From Chelativorans multitrophicus (GTDB taxonomy: Bacteria > Pseudomonadota > Alphaproteobacteria > Rhizobiales > Rhizobiaceae): a stretch of DNA of 64,000 nt. Of this stretch, positions 26,581 to 34,448 are shown piece after piece. Where the stretch lies: positions 96,023 to 160,022 of the forward strand of contig NZ_JAAAPL010000005.1 of NCBI RefSeq assembly GCF_011317445.1, written 5' to 3'. The position numbers and the translations under genes are program-made. How positions within the stretch are numbered: the first letter of the stretch is position 1; the number at the start of each line of letters is the position of its first letter. The notes below the pieces were generated by a model. It was not told where the DNA came from. It was given only the letters and a program-made list of their open reading frames with translations, and did not search any database.

Positions 26581-26642
26581 GGCAGGACGGGCCGGTCTCG
26601 CGAGGGGTCGGCCCTCTCCACCCGTCACGCAAGGAGGATGCC

Positions 26643-26972
26643 ATGAGCCGCTACGTCATCACCGTCACAGGCGAAAGCCGAACCGATCCGGAGGCCGTCA
26701 TCGGCTACGACCCGCCGCTTCAGACCTACTTCCTGCAAGCCTTCCCGCATGAGGAGACCGACGACCCCGCACTCTGGATCGGCACCAAGCCCCACGAGAT
26801 GGAGACGCTCGACGACCTCCATCGCGCAGCGCTCGCCGAAGGATACGACTTCATGCCGCTGCCGTCCGGGGTCGCCGCGAAGCTCGTCGCCGACAAAGGC
26901 GCGGCCGCCGGTCGACCGAACCCAGACGGAGCAATCGGCGAACTTCTCAAGCGCCTCAATCAGCCAGACTAG
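26643..26972 (+). CDS. conserved hypothetical protein (109 aa)
   Basis: ATG 26643 has AAGGAGG seven bases upstream. The product starts MSRYVITVTGESRTDPEAVIGYDPP, contains TYFLQAFPHEE and ends in a helical tail. It follows the DUF736 gene by about 60 bp and is probably co-transcribed with it. I do not recognise the family. Its last four bases overlap the end of the convergent WGR gene. Confidence 0.62.
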   Translation: MSRYVITVTGESRTDPEAVIGYDPPLQTYFLQAFPHEETDDPALWIGTKPHEMETLDDLHRAALAEGYDFMPLPSGVAAKLVADKGAAAGRPNPDGAIGELLKRLNQPD

Positions 26973-27313
26973 GCGCGCGCTCCATAAGAAGGGCCGGCGA
27001 CGGAGCAATCCGTTGCCGGCCCTTTTTTCGCCCGCGGTGACGGGTCAACTACATAATCGTCGCAAACCGCGCCGCCTATCTCCCGATAGCCCCGCCGGGT
27101 CTTGGCCTGCTCGATGGCGTCGAGGGCGACCAGCGCTTCATTCTCATCCGCGAAAAGGTCGATGCGCACGCGTCCGATGGTCCCAATCCTGCCCCACTCT
27201 CGAACGACTGCGATGTCGCCGAACAGACTCCGCCCGACCGAAAGTTTGTAGAACCGCGCCATGTTGCGTGCGGGATCAATACGATGGAGATATGCGGCGG
27301 CTTCTGTCGGCAT
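26969..27313 (-). CDS. WGR-domain protein
   Basis: The 114-residue product from 27313 has a WGR domain: ARFYKLSVGRSLFGDIAVVREWGRIGTIGRVRIDLFADENEALVALDAI, with the tryptophan-glycine-arginine signature in REWGRIG. WGR domains bind DNA or RNA in PARP-like and plasmid proteins. The protein is almost only this domain plus a short tail. An in-frame ATG 18 codons downstream (MARFYKL) would also give the whole domain. Confidence 0.78.
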   Translation of the reverse strand: MPTEAAAYLHRIDPARNMARFYKLSVGRSLFGDIAVVREWGRIGTIGRVRIDLFADENEALVALDAIEQAKTRRGYREIGGAVCDDYVVDPSPRAKKGPATDCSVAGPSYGARA

Positions 27314-27528
27314 AAGGCGACATTCGCGGACTGTTGCCCGCTTCGTCCAACGACTTCGACGAATCGATGTGGCCCTATCGATTCAAGACGCTGATACGTC
27401 GGAGGTCGCTACCGATTTGGGCGAGCCGCCTTCGGTGGGCGGGCTCTACTCGCGGCGTGCCGCCGCTCCCCGAGCCGGCTTCGCCGTCTCGGCCTTCGGT
27501 GACGATCCCTCTCGCGGGGCGCTCGGCA

Positions 27529-28032
27529 CTAGCCCTCGCGCCTAGTTCTCCCACGTTTCGGCGAATCATCCACGCTGCTGTCCGGCGAAAGTTCCTCGAT
27601 CATCATCAGAAGGTGTTGGGCCGTCGATGCCGGCAGATCGAGCATCCGCAGGATCAGCTTCAGCTTGACCTCTGCCTCCTGCTCGCTCTCTCCGAACAAA
27701 TGTGGAGCGGCCGCATAGAGCGCCTCAATCGGCGAGAAATCGAGTAGCTCGGCTAGGTGAAGCAGCCGTGTGACCCTGAGCTTGGCGCCCGCCCGCTCAT
27801 GCCGCGCGTAGATTTCGTGGTGAATGCCGACCATCATGCCGACCTGCTCGCGATTGAGGTTCTGCGCGTCGCGACGTTCGCGCAGATAGCGGCTCAGCTC
27901 TTCCTCCATTTCCAGAAGGCTGCGGACACCGTTGAAGCCCGGCTTGCGATAGATCGGCTTGTCGACCTCGGAGTCGTTCGTTTCGACAAGCCCGCGCCTG
28001 TCGATGTAAGTCTGTACGTCCTTGATCGCCAT
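27529..28032 (-). CDS. XRE-type transcriptional regulator
   Basis: The 167-residue product from ATG 28032 (MAIKDVQTYIDRRG) carries a Cro/C1-type helix-turn-helix at about residues 48-105 (LSRYLRERRDAQNLNREQVGMMVGIHHEIYARHERAGAKLRVTRLLHLAELL). The C-terminus is helical with an acidic patch (SPDSSVDDS). The frame is open 24 codons further upstream, but the natural start is at 28032. It points the same way as the VirC-like pair and sits 167 bp downstream of it, and may control transfer genes. Confidence 0.7.
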   Translation of the reverse strand: MAIKDVQTYIDRRGLVETNDSEVDKPIYRKPGFNGVRSLLEMEEELSRYLRERRDAQNLNREQVGMMVGIHHEIYARHERAGAKLRVTRLLHLAELLDFSPIEALYAAAPHLFGESEQEAEVKLKLILRMLDLPASTAQHLLMMIEELSPDSSVDDSPKRGRTRREG

Positions 28033-28199
28033 CCGCTTGGCTCGACCCGAATCCGCTGCCGCAACCCCGTCAAAAAGACGAGGAAACACCCCAAACTGGC
28101 TCAAAGTCCCCTAAAACAGAGCCAAAACGATTGTGTTCCTAGCAGGGATTCAGACTCAAGTTCAACTCGCCGTTCGATCTAGCCGCGCCTGCGTTCCCT

Positions 28200-28553
28200 T
28201 CAATAGCCATTCGCGTCGAGAAACTGCCGGATGGCCTTTTCCATGATTGCCTGCATGGACGTGTCCATGTTGAACGAGGCCAGCTTCAGCCGCCTCTTGG
28301 TTTCTCGGTCCAGATTGACGTTCACGAAATGGCTTGCCCCTTTCATGCGAGCACGCTTCATCTGGCGCAGCGCCTTGCTCGCCTCCGTCTGCACCGTGCC
28401 CGCTTCCGGACGCTCTTTGCTGGTCGTATCCGATGTCGGAGCAGGCTCGCGTATCCTTTCCACGTACACTCTTGGCGGACCCTCGGTCGCCGCCCGCTGC
28501 CTGCGCGGCGCGGTGGCGAATTCATCAAGCGAAAGGATTTCCTTGCCGCTCAT
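28200..28553 (-). CDS. ribbon-helix-helix protein, VirC2-like position
   Basis: The 117-residue product has a flexible charged N-terminal half and a C-terminal RHH domain (SHFVNVNLDRETKRRLKLASFNMDTSMQAIMEKAIRQFLDANG). ATG 28553 overlaps the stop of the ParA-like gene (ATGA). RHH proteins beside ParA-type ATPases either act as centromere-binding partition proteins (ParG-like) or, in Agrobacterium, as VirC2, which binds near the border together with VirC1. The site next to a nic-like sequence and a relaxase favours the VirC2-type role; this is inferred. Confidence 0.68.
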   Translation of the reverse strand: MSGKEILSLDEFATAPRRQRAATEGPPRVYVERIREPAPTSDTTSKERPEAGTVQTEASKALRQMKRARMKGASHFVNVNLDRETKRRLKLASFNMDTSMQAIMEKAIRQFLDANGY

Positions 28554-29251
28554 GCAGCACGCCCCGCTGTCAACTCACCTCGGAGCAATTCGTCGACTTC
28601 CTCCACCAGCGTCTGCGTCTCCCTCCGGGCCTTGGCGATCGCGTCCGTTACCTCCTGCATCTGAAGCGTTCCGATTCCGTTGTGGATGTCCTTGTAGACA
28701 TTGCGCTCGAACACCTCGGTGCGAAACAGATAGGTTCCGACCTTGTCCTCGATGATCGGCCTGATCTTCCGGTAGAGCTCCGTGTGCCGCACGGTCACGG
28801 TGATCCGCGTCCGCAGCACGCCATGCCGGCATCCCCGCCCAAGCGCCTCGTTGACGCGCAGCACGTTCTCAAAGCTGTCGATGGCCCCGAGCACTTCGCG
28901 CTTTGACGGCTGGATCGGCGAAATCACCAGTTCGGCCGAAGCGATCACAGGGTCGACGATAGAAGAGTCTTCGCCTGGGGTGTCGATCAGCACGTGATCG
29001 AACGCTCGGCGGTGGTCATCCATCCAGCGCTCCAGCCCCTTTGCCGTCTTGTGGCTGTAGACCTCGATCCCCTCGGGCTGCGCATCCTTCTCCTGACAGT
29101 CCGTCCACCATTTCATCAGATTGTTGCGAGCGTCCATGTCGATCATGGCGACGCTCCCGCCACGCAAGGCATATTCGCCGGCGATGTTCATCAGCGCGGT
29201 AGTCTTGCCCGCGCCTCCCTTGCCGTTGATGGCGGCGATCACGACGGTCAT
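28550..29251 (-). CDS. ParA/MinD-type ATPase, VirC1-like
   Basis: The 233-residue product has a deviant Walker A KGGAGKTT at residues 11-18, DMDARNN (Walker A') and IDTPGE (switch). The body resembles Agrobacterium VirC1 more than plasmid ParA: IASAELVISPIQPS, then VLRTRITVTVRHTELYRKI and EVFERNVYKDIHNGIGTL, matching VirC1 layout. VirC1 brings the relaxosome to the coupling protein. The gene diverges from mobC and the relaxase with the presumed oriT between, and a 66-bp palindrome lies 20 bp upstream of its start. A partition role is the alternative, though repABC already provides one. Confidence 0.72.
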   Translation of the reverse strand: MTVVIAAINGKGGAGKTTALMNIAGEYALRGGSVAMIDMDARNNLMKWWTDCQEKDAQPEGIEVYSHKTAKGLERWMDDHRRAFDHVLIDTPGEDSSIVDPVIASAELVISPIQPSKREVLGAIDSFENVLRVNEALGRGCRHGVLRTRITVTVRHTELYRKIRPIIEDKVGTYLFRTEVFERNVYKDIHNGIGTLQMQEVTDAIAKARRETQTLVEEVDELLRGELTAGRAA

Positions 29252-29270
29252 CGGTTCATCTCCACGAAAA

Positions 29271-29336
29271 TGTGTTTCTACTCACACACGAATCCATATC
29301 CGTGTGGACGTGGATTCACATCGATATAGAAACACA
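29271..29336. repeat. 66-bp coaxial double palindrome upstream of the VirC1-like gene
   Basis: Outer arms TGTGTTTCTA (29271-29280) and TAGAAACACA (29327-29336) are perfect complements; inner arms GAATCCA (29290-29296) and TGGATTC (29311-29317) share exactly the same centre, with 9-bp gaps on both sides. GATATAGAAA recurs at 29323 and near 29364. It is probably an operator or a loading site for the RHH/ParA-like pair. Confidence 0.75.
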
Positions 29337-29420
29337 CGAACATGGAAAAACACAATTATATTGATATAGAAAAGCAGGCAAATTCACCTGATATCGCAAA
29401 AATCTATGTTATATCGGTTG

Positions 29421-29495
29421 GCAGGATACGGAAAAATGTGATACATTTTTCCTGACGATCGAGGGACAAGCCCTCGATCCGCGGCCTGCGGCCGC
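29421..29495 (-). other. oriT: candidate oriT with TATCCTG|C nic site
   Basis: On the minus strand 29428-29421 reads TATCCTGC, the nick consensus of RP4 and Ti border type MOB-P relaxases (cleavage would fall between 29422 and 29421). Directly beside it is a perfect 10-bp inverted repeat GGAAAAATGT / ACATTTTTCC with a 3-bp spacer (29430-29452), then GATCGAGGG / CCCTCGATC (29457-29479) and GCGGCC / GGCCGC (29481-29495). The region is AT-rich against its surroundings and is flanked by VirC-like and mob genes. All of this fits an origin of transfer. Confidence 0.7.
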
Positions 29496-29524
29496 GATCA
29501 CCATGATCAAGGGTGAGAAACCCG

Positions 29525-29920
29525 ATGGCTGGCAGCCGATCCGCCACATCGAACCGGAAGGACAGGGTAGCGCATATCCGCTTCTCCCCGGCCGAGTTCA
29601 ATGCTCTTGAGGCGGCAGCGAAGGCCGCCGGCATGACCGTTTCGGCGTTCGTCCGGTCGCTCTCGATGGAGGGCGCCGGCGTGCGACCTTTCCTCGGGGA
29701 GAGTGACCGTGCCGTCTTGGGCCTGCTTGCCGACGGAATGCGCGCAATCGGTGGAAACCTCAACCAGATCGCGCGCGGCATCAACACCGGCAGGATGCCT
29801 ACCGAAGAAGACGTCGCAGGCAGCATCAAGGATGCGCATGGGGTGGCAACGGCTCTCGCTGTCGAGCTTGCTGAAATGATCAGGCGCTCCGCGGCAACCC
29901 GGCGGGGGGAGGGCATCTGA
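29525..29920 (+). CDS. MobC/TraJ-like relaxosome accessory protein
   Basis: The 131-residue product from ATG 29525 (GTG 29513 possible) starts with a basic RHH region (DRVAHIRFSPAEFNALEAAAKAAGMTVSAFVRSLSMEG) and continues with IGGNLNQIARGINTG, the MobC/VirD1 signature. Such proteins bind oriT and help the relaxase open it. Its stop overlaps the relaxase start (TGATG), so the two are translated together. The nic-like site lies about 100 bp upstream. Confidence 0.78.
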   Translation: MAGSRSATSNRKDRVAHIRFSPAEFNALEAAAKAAGMTVSAFVRSLSMEGAGVRPFLGESDRAVLGLLADGMRAIGGNLNQIARGINTGRMPTEEDVAGSIKDAHGVATALAVELAEMIRRSAATRRGEGI

Positions 29921-32607
29921 TGGAATTCTTTCCCGGCGCCTTCGAGCAGGAGTGGGAGCGCCGCCGCGCCATGTTGCTGCACGAAATGCAGATGGGTCAG
30001 ACCGGGCAGGCCGACTGGGACGAGCCGCGAAAGGGAGGGGTGTCCCGGCTTCCGGATGAGGGTCTCGGCGGCTTTGGGAGAGCGCGGCGGCGGCATAGTG
30101 GGGGTCGCGCGCGGTGGTCGTGCGACGGCGCAGGCTCGGCCGGCCGCTCGATGCGGACGCGCTTCGCGGCGCTGGCGCGCGGAAGCCAGCCGGCGGTGGT
30201 CAAGCTCGCCTCCTATGGCGGTGGTGCGCGTGCTGCGGCGATGATGAATTACACGTCACGGGGAGGGGAGCTTGCCGTCGAAAACGAGCGCGGCGAGCGC
30301 GTGCTCGGCCGGGATGCACTCGCCGAACAGCGGGCGGAATGGGAGCATCTCTTCGACAACCGTGCCGCCAGTCGGGATCTCGGCATCTTCCATGTCTCGA
30401 TAGACACAGCTTCGATCTCCTACGACGTCGACCAGGACGATCAGTTGCGCGAGATACTGCGATCTGGTTTTGGCGGTCGTCCATTCGTCTATGCGGCGCG
30501 CGAGAAATCCGATGGGGAGCTCCATGTGACCGGCGTCGTCGTGCTGCGGAATGGGGCTGGGGAACGACTGACCGGCGACCGGAAAGCCGCAGAAATCGTG
30601 CAGCAGCGCTTTGACGATTCCGACGTCGGACGGGGTGTCGAAGCATGGTTCCGCTTTCATGGCTATGGCAACGGCGTGGAGTGGGGCACTGCACGGATTC
30701 GTGAACTGGTCGCGTCAACCGACGAGGAGGTACGCGACGACACCGGCCGGCTGATCGGTGATGCGACGCAGGCCGGCGATCTCGTGCAGAAGGAATGGCG
30801 CAAGGAACTGCACAGCCGCAAGGGCAGGGACGTCATGCACCTCATTGTCTCGGCGCGCGCCGGCACGGGTGCGGCCGCATTCGAAGAGGCCGTTCGTGAG
30901 TTCCTGGGAGAGCAGTTTACGGGGCATCGCTATGTGTTTGCCGTCCACGATCCGGCGCTTGATCCAAAGGAAATGACCGAGGGCGGCAAACGCCCGCATA
31001 TTCACGCGCACGCGATCATCACGATGCGTTCCGAAACGGGTGAGCGCATCGTCACCAGCCCGCAGCTGTTCCGGGAATGGCGTTCCCTGATGGCAGAGAA
31101 AGCCCGTGAGCAGGGCATCGACATGGAGCTGACCGATCGGCGTGAGTTCGCAAGCGCGCCGGCCTACACACGCAACCAGGTGCGGCCCGTCAGCTATCGT
31201 GGCCGAACCGAGCATGAGGGCACGAGCGCTGTGGCTCACGCTCGATATCAGGCGAAGCGCTCGAATGAGTTGAGCCCGGCGACGTCCGACAGTAGCAGGC
31301 AGTACGCGGCGACGGCAGCGCGGGCCTGGAGCGACCTGGCGAGCGAGAGGCCGGGCGACACGGAAGGTAAGTTTGCGGTGCTTCAAAAAGCCCGTCTCGA
31401 AAGCGCTGCCGACATCAATCGAGTTGATATGATTTTTGAAGGATCAGAGTTAAAAGCTGTCAAAAACACAGCCAATATGATAGAGTTGATCCAGATCGTG
31501 AACGGTGAGGATGGACAGATGCGGGAGATGACGCGTCCGGAATTCGAAGCCTACGAAAAACGCGTGGAAGCGGTTCTTGCTTCTGTAGAGCAGACCCTTG
31601 ACGCAGCAGAGCGCGAGGAGTTCGACGAGGTCGCTGCCGCGGCGCGCGAAGTGGTGGAGATTCGTCGCGAGTATCTGGATCTCGCCGAACGGCAGCTCTC
31701 GCCCGAGCCTCGGGGCGCGCGGCAGGAGTATCGCGATGCGGATGATTTGCACGGCCGCAAGGCTGGCGCGGACCCGACGCCGGTCGGACAGTCGGCCGAA
31801 GCGGCGAACGAGGTTCTGGCCGAGATCCGGTCTTCGCGTGAAACGTTGATCAGCGCCGGGAGCAGTGAGCACTCCGCGGCATCGGTCGAGGCCTATCGCG
31901 AGAACCTCAATCTTGGCCTGTGGCGGGCGGCGGAACTAGCCGTCGAGCACGATAACAGGCATGTGCGGGAAGCTGCAACGAACGACGAACAGCTCGCGGA
32001 TCGGATTAAGCTGCTTGAGAAAATGCGAGAGGAACGCGACGCCTCATACAATAACGGTTTTGAGGGTAGGCCCATCCCGGACATCGCGAAGGGCGATGTG
32101 CAACTGCTCGGACGGTACGAGCAGGGGCTCAGGGCGCTCGAAATGGAGATCGCCGTCACCGATGCGGAGAACGGGATTGGGTCAGTGGGCTGGGGTCGCG
32201 CCGACGGCTCCTGGACCAAGGAGGATTCGGATGCCGCATGGGAGAACTTCAACCAGCGAAGCAGCGAACTTCAGGCGTTTCAGGCCGAACAAGGGCAGGC
32301 GGCGCAGAGGCGCGAAGGCCCGGCGACTGCCGCAGAGTCAGCCAACGACGATCGAGCACACGAGCGCGGCGGTGATGATGACCGTATCGCCCAGCCAGCC
32401 CATGATGAGATCGCACGTGAACGCGACGGTAATCTCTCAGTTTCGGAGAGGCAACATGTGTCGCCAGCGGTTCTTCGGGACGGCGCTGAGCGGACGGCGG
32501 ACACCGCGCGGTCGGATCCTCCGCAGCAGCACGTGCCGCGCTTGCGTCAGATCGAACTGGAGATTGAAGAGCGCAACGACCGCGATCGCGACGATCGTGA
32601 ACGGTAG
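29920..32607 (+). CDS. relaxase of the VirD2/MOB-P class, large form
   Basis: The 895-residue product has its N-terminal catalytic part spread widely: a tyrosine-bearing block LASYGGGARAAAMMNYTSRGG at about residues 90-115, and the histidine triad RPHIHAHAIIT with H360, H362 and H364. Between them is an insert of about 240 residues with a partly repeated relaxase-like stretch (ELHVTGVVVLRNGAGERL). The C-terminal 500 residues are helical, charged and low in complexity, probably carrying the secretion signal for the coupling protein. It would nick the TATCCTG|C site and pilot the strand. It is coupled to mobC. Confidence 0.8.
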   Translation: MEFFPGAFEQEWERRRAMLLHEMQMGQTGQADWDEPRKGGVSRLPDEGLGGFGRARRRHSGGRARWSCDGAGSAGRSMRTRFAALARGSQPAVVKLASYGGGARAAAMMNYTSRGGELAVENERGERVLGRDALAEQRAEWEHLFDNRAASRDLGIFHVSIDTASISYDVDQDDQLREILRSGFGGRPFVYAAREKSDGELHVTGVVVLRNGAGERLTGDRKAAEIVQQRFDDSDVGRGVEAWFRFHGYGNGVEWGTARIRELVASTDEEVRDDTGRLIGDATQAGDLVQKEWRKELHSRKGRDVMHLIVSARAGTGAAAFEEAVREFLGEQFTGHRYVFAVHDPALDPKEMTEGGKRPHIHAHAIITMRSETGERIVTSPQLFREWRSLMAEKAREQGIDMELTDRREFASAPAYTRNQVRPVSYRGRTEHEGTSAVAHARYQAKRSNELSPATSDSSRQYAATAARAWSDLASERPGDTEGKFAVLQKARLESAADINRVDMIFEGSELKAVKNTANMIELIQIVNGEDGQMREMTRPEFEAYEKRVEAVLASVEQTLDAAEREEFDEVAAAAREVVEIRREYLDLAERQLSPEPRGARQEYRDADDLHGRKAGADPTPVGQSAEAANEVLAEIRSSRETLISAGSSEHSAASVEAYRENLNLGLWRAAELAVEHDNRHVREAATNDEQLADRIKLLEKMREERDASYNNGFEGRPIPDIAKGDVQLLGRYEQGLRALEMEIAVTDAENGIGSVGWGRADGSWTKEDSDAAWENFNQRSSELQAFQAEQGQAAQRREGPATAAESANDDRAHERGGDDDRIAQPAHDEIARERDGNLSVSERQHVSPAVLRDGAERTADTARSDPPQQHVPRLRQIELEIEERNDRDRDDRER

Positions 32608-32616
32608 GAGCCGAAC

Positions 32617-32832
32617 ATGACAGATGAACGGCCTCACACCCAACTTCCTCCGCCGGACGGTTCGGAAGATCGACCGGATGGGTTCATATCGCTTGCCATC
32701 TTGGCGTTCGCCGTTGTTGCCCCATTGATCTACTTCGGCCCTCAGCTCGGTGTGATCGAAGCTTGGATCGTTGACGTTTATCGCATGATTGACAGTTGGG
32801 TTGCTCCGATCAGAGAGTTGGCTTTCGGGTAG
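32617..32832 (+). CDS. small single-pass membrane protein (71 aa)
   Basis: The product starts ten bases after the relaxase stop. It has a proline-rich polar N-terminus and one strong hydrophobic segment (ISLAILAFAVVAPLIYFGP, about residues 24-42), then an amphipathic tail. It is probably co-transcribed with the relaxase. Function unknown; a link between the relaxosome and the membrane is only a guess. Confidence 0.55.
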   Translation: MTDERPHTQLPPPDGSEDRPDGFISLAILAFAVVAPLIYFGPQLGVIEAWIVDVYRMIDSWVAPIRELAFG

Positions 32833-33125
32833 CGAAACGGTCCGAACAAGACCCCGTCGACGAGGGCTGGAGATGTGAAAGTCGGGGGCTGTCGCATCTC
32901 TAACTTGCTCAACTGTCGCATCTCAATATAGCTACAGTTACAAGTCGCATAACATAGTTTATGGAACTAAGTGATTGATATCACTAAACAATTTGAGAGT
33001 GATATCTTGTCTCAATCCTGTTTCCTCCCAAACCGCGCATGTTCATTTGATGAATGGAGCCCTCCGAGCAATCTCGACATTTCGGACAATCCGCACTATC
33101 TTGAGGGCACAGTGTGGAGGCTATC
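32833..33125 (+). promoter_or_regulatory. AT-rich control region of the toxin-antitoxin pair with repeated CTGTCGCATCTC
   Basis: CTGTCGCATCTC occurs at 32889-32900 and 32913-32924 (24 bp apart), and the core GTCGCAT returns at 32944. The stretch is clearly more AT-rich than its surroundings and has no convincing gene. The repeats are likely operator sites for the antitoxin encoded just downstream. Confidence 0.5.
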
Positions 33126-33842
33126 ATGGTCGCAACAGTTCGCAAATCTGGTCCCGAGAAGCAGGTAAACGTGAGCCGCGCGGCGGTTGCCGACATTCTT
33201 GATGTGCTGGCCCGTCACAACCCCGGGATTTCCAGAACAGCGTTGAAAGGCAAGAGCAGGATAGTGGCTGCAGTTACCGCAGCTGCCGTCAGGCTCTCGG
33301 ACGAACAGCAGCGACAAATCCTGGCCCATGAAGAAAACCTGGTTGAAGCGATGGAAACGGCCGTCGCGGATCTTGCTGACAAAAGCAGTGAAAATCTGAT
33401 TCAGCTCGAGCTCGACAAGCCGGTCGAGGTTAGCCAAGGCGGCGGACTTGGCGAGCTGTTGGAAGAGGACGAGGGTCGCAAGCGGATTGCCGCAATTGCA
33501 ACGCCCGTTCGGCTAGAAGATTGGGCCGGTCCAGTCGCCGGACCAAGCGAAATCGAACGAGCCTTCGGCACGAGACGATCGACGCTCCATGACTGGCACA
33601 AGCGCGGGGCCGTCATTGGACTTCTCAAGGGCGAACGAAAGCACGTGTTTCCCCTTGCTCAATTCGTTGATGGCCGGCCGATAGAGGGCATGTCGGAGGT
33701 GACACGCGTGATCGGCAACCCGCGCGTGGCTTGGCAATGGCTCACTCAGGCCAAGCCCAGCATTGGCGGGAAGCCCCTCGATCGGCTTAAGCAAGGGCAC
33801 ATTGCCGAGGTCATCGCTGCTGCCGAACGCGATTTCGGCTGA
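33126..33842 (+). CDS. Xre/MbcA/ParS-type antitoxin
   Basis: The 238-residue product from ATG 33126 (GGAGG five bases upstream) precedes the RES toxin gene by two bases between stop and start. The middle has a helix-turn-helix (SEIERAFGTRRSTLHDWHKRGAVIGLL) and the C-terminus fits the MbcA/ParS/Xre toxin-binding domain (GNPRVAWQWLTQAKPSIGGKPLDRLKQG). At 238 residues it is longer than most Xre antitoxins (about 120-160); the extra N-terminal 120 residues are charged and helical. It binds and inhibits the toxin and probably represses the operon. Confidence 0.82.
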   Translation: MVATVRKSGPEKQVNVSRAAVADILDVLARHNPGISRTALKGKSRIVAAVTAAAVRLSDEQQRQILAHEENLVEAMETAVADLADKSSENLIQLELDKPVEVSQGGGLGELLEEDEGRKRIAAIATPVRLEDWAGPVAGPSEIERAFGTRRSTLHDWHKRGAVIGLLKGERKHVFPLAQFVDGRPIEGMSEVTRVIGNPRVAWQWLTQAKPSIGGKPLDRLKQGHIAEVIAAAERDFG

Positions 33843-33844
33843 CC

Positions 33845-34429
33845 GTGAAGCTGGACCCGAACGTCGTCGCGGAACTCGTTACTCCGTTTCTTCCCAAGGC
33901 ATATGTGCGGGTGATACCCAAAGCTCACGCAGCCACTCCACTCGGCATGGGCTTTGGGCAGACGCGCTTCGCTTCTCCCGATAAGTCCTTCCAGTTGGTC
34001 TATCTTGCGCGCAACATAGCCACGGGGATCGCCGAGACTGTCGTTCGGGACCGGTTCCAAGGAAAAGTCAGACGCATACTCGATATCACCGAGCTGAACG
34101 ACTGGGCGGTCTCAGAGGTATTCGCCACCAGCCCGCTCAAAGTCATAGATTTGCGAACAACCGGCCTGCTTAGGCTCGGTGTGTCAACCGACGCGGCGCG
34201 GGCCAAGAAGCAGGAAGCGGGTCGACGGTTGAGCAAAGCACTCTACGCCCGTTTCGCGATCGACGGCGTGCTGTATTTATCGCGGCTCACCTCAGCCCAG
34301 TGCCTGGCAGTGTATGATCGCGCGGTAGCCACCAAGCTAGCATCAACTCCGGCCGTTGATCTCATTCGTCATCGGGAGCTGATTGATGCCTTGAAGTCCA
34401 TAAACGTCTCAATTCGAGGCATCGCATAG
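33845..34429 (+). CDS. RES-domain toxin
   Basis: The 194-residue product begins at GTG 33845, three bases after the antitoxin stop. RES-domain features are present: the early arginine in VYVRVIP-like context (AYVRVIPKAHA), GFGQTRFASP, VYLARNIATGIAETVVRD with the conserved glutamate, and a serine-bearing SRLTSAQCLAVYDR near the end. RES toxins are NAD-degrading or ADP-ribosyl-type enzymes, so loss of the plasmid would leave an active toxin. It is an addiction module placed between the DNA-processing and mating-pore genes. Confidence 0.82.
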   Translation: MKLDPNVVAELVTPFLPKAYVRVIPKAHAATPLGMGFGQTRFASPDKSFQLVYLARNIATGIAETVVRDRFQGKVRRILDITELNDWAVSEVFATSPLKVIDLRTTGLLRLGVSTDAARAKKQEAGRRLSKALYARFAIDGVLYLSRLTSAQCLAVYDRAVATKLASTPAVDLIRHRELIDALKSINVSIRGIA

Positions 34430-34448
34430 CTGGAGCTGTGCCGGTCTA

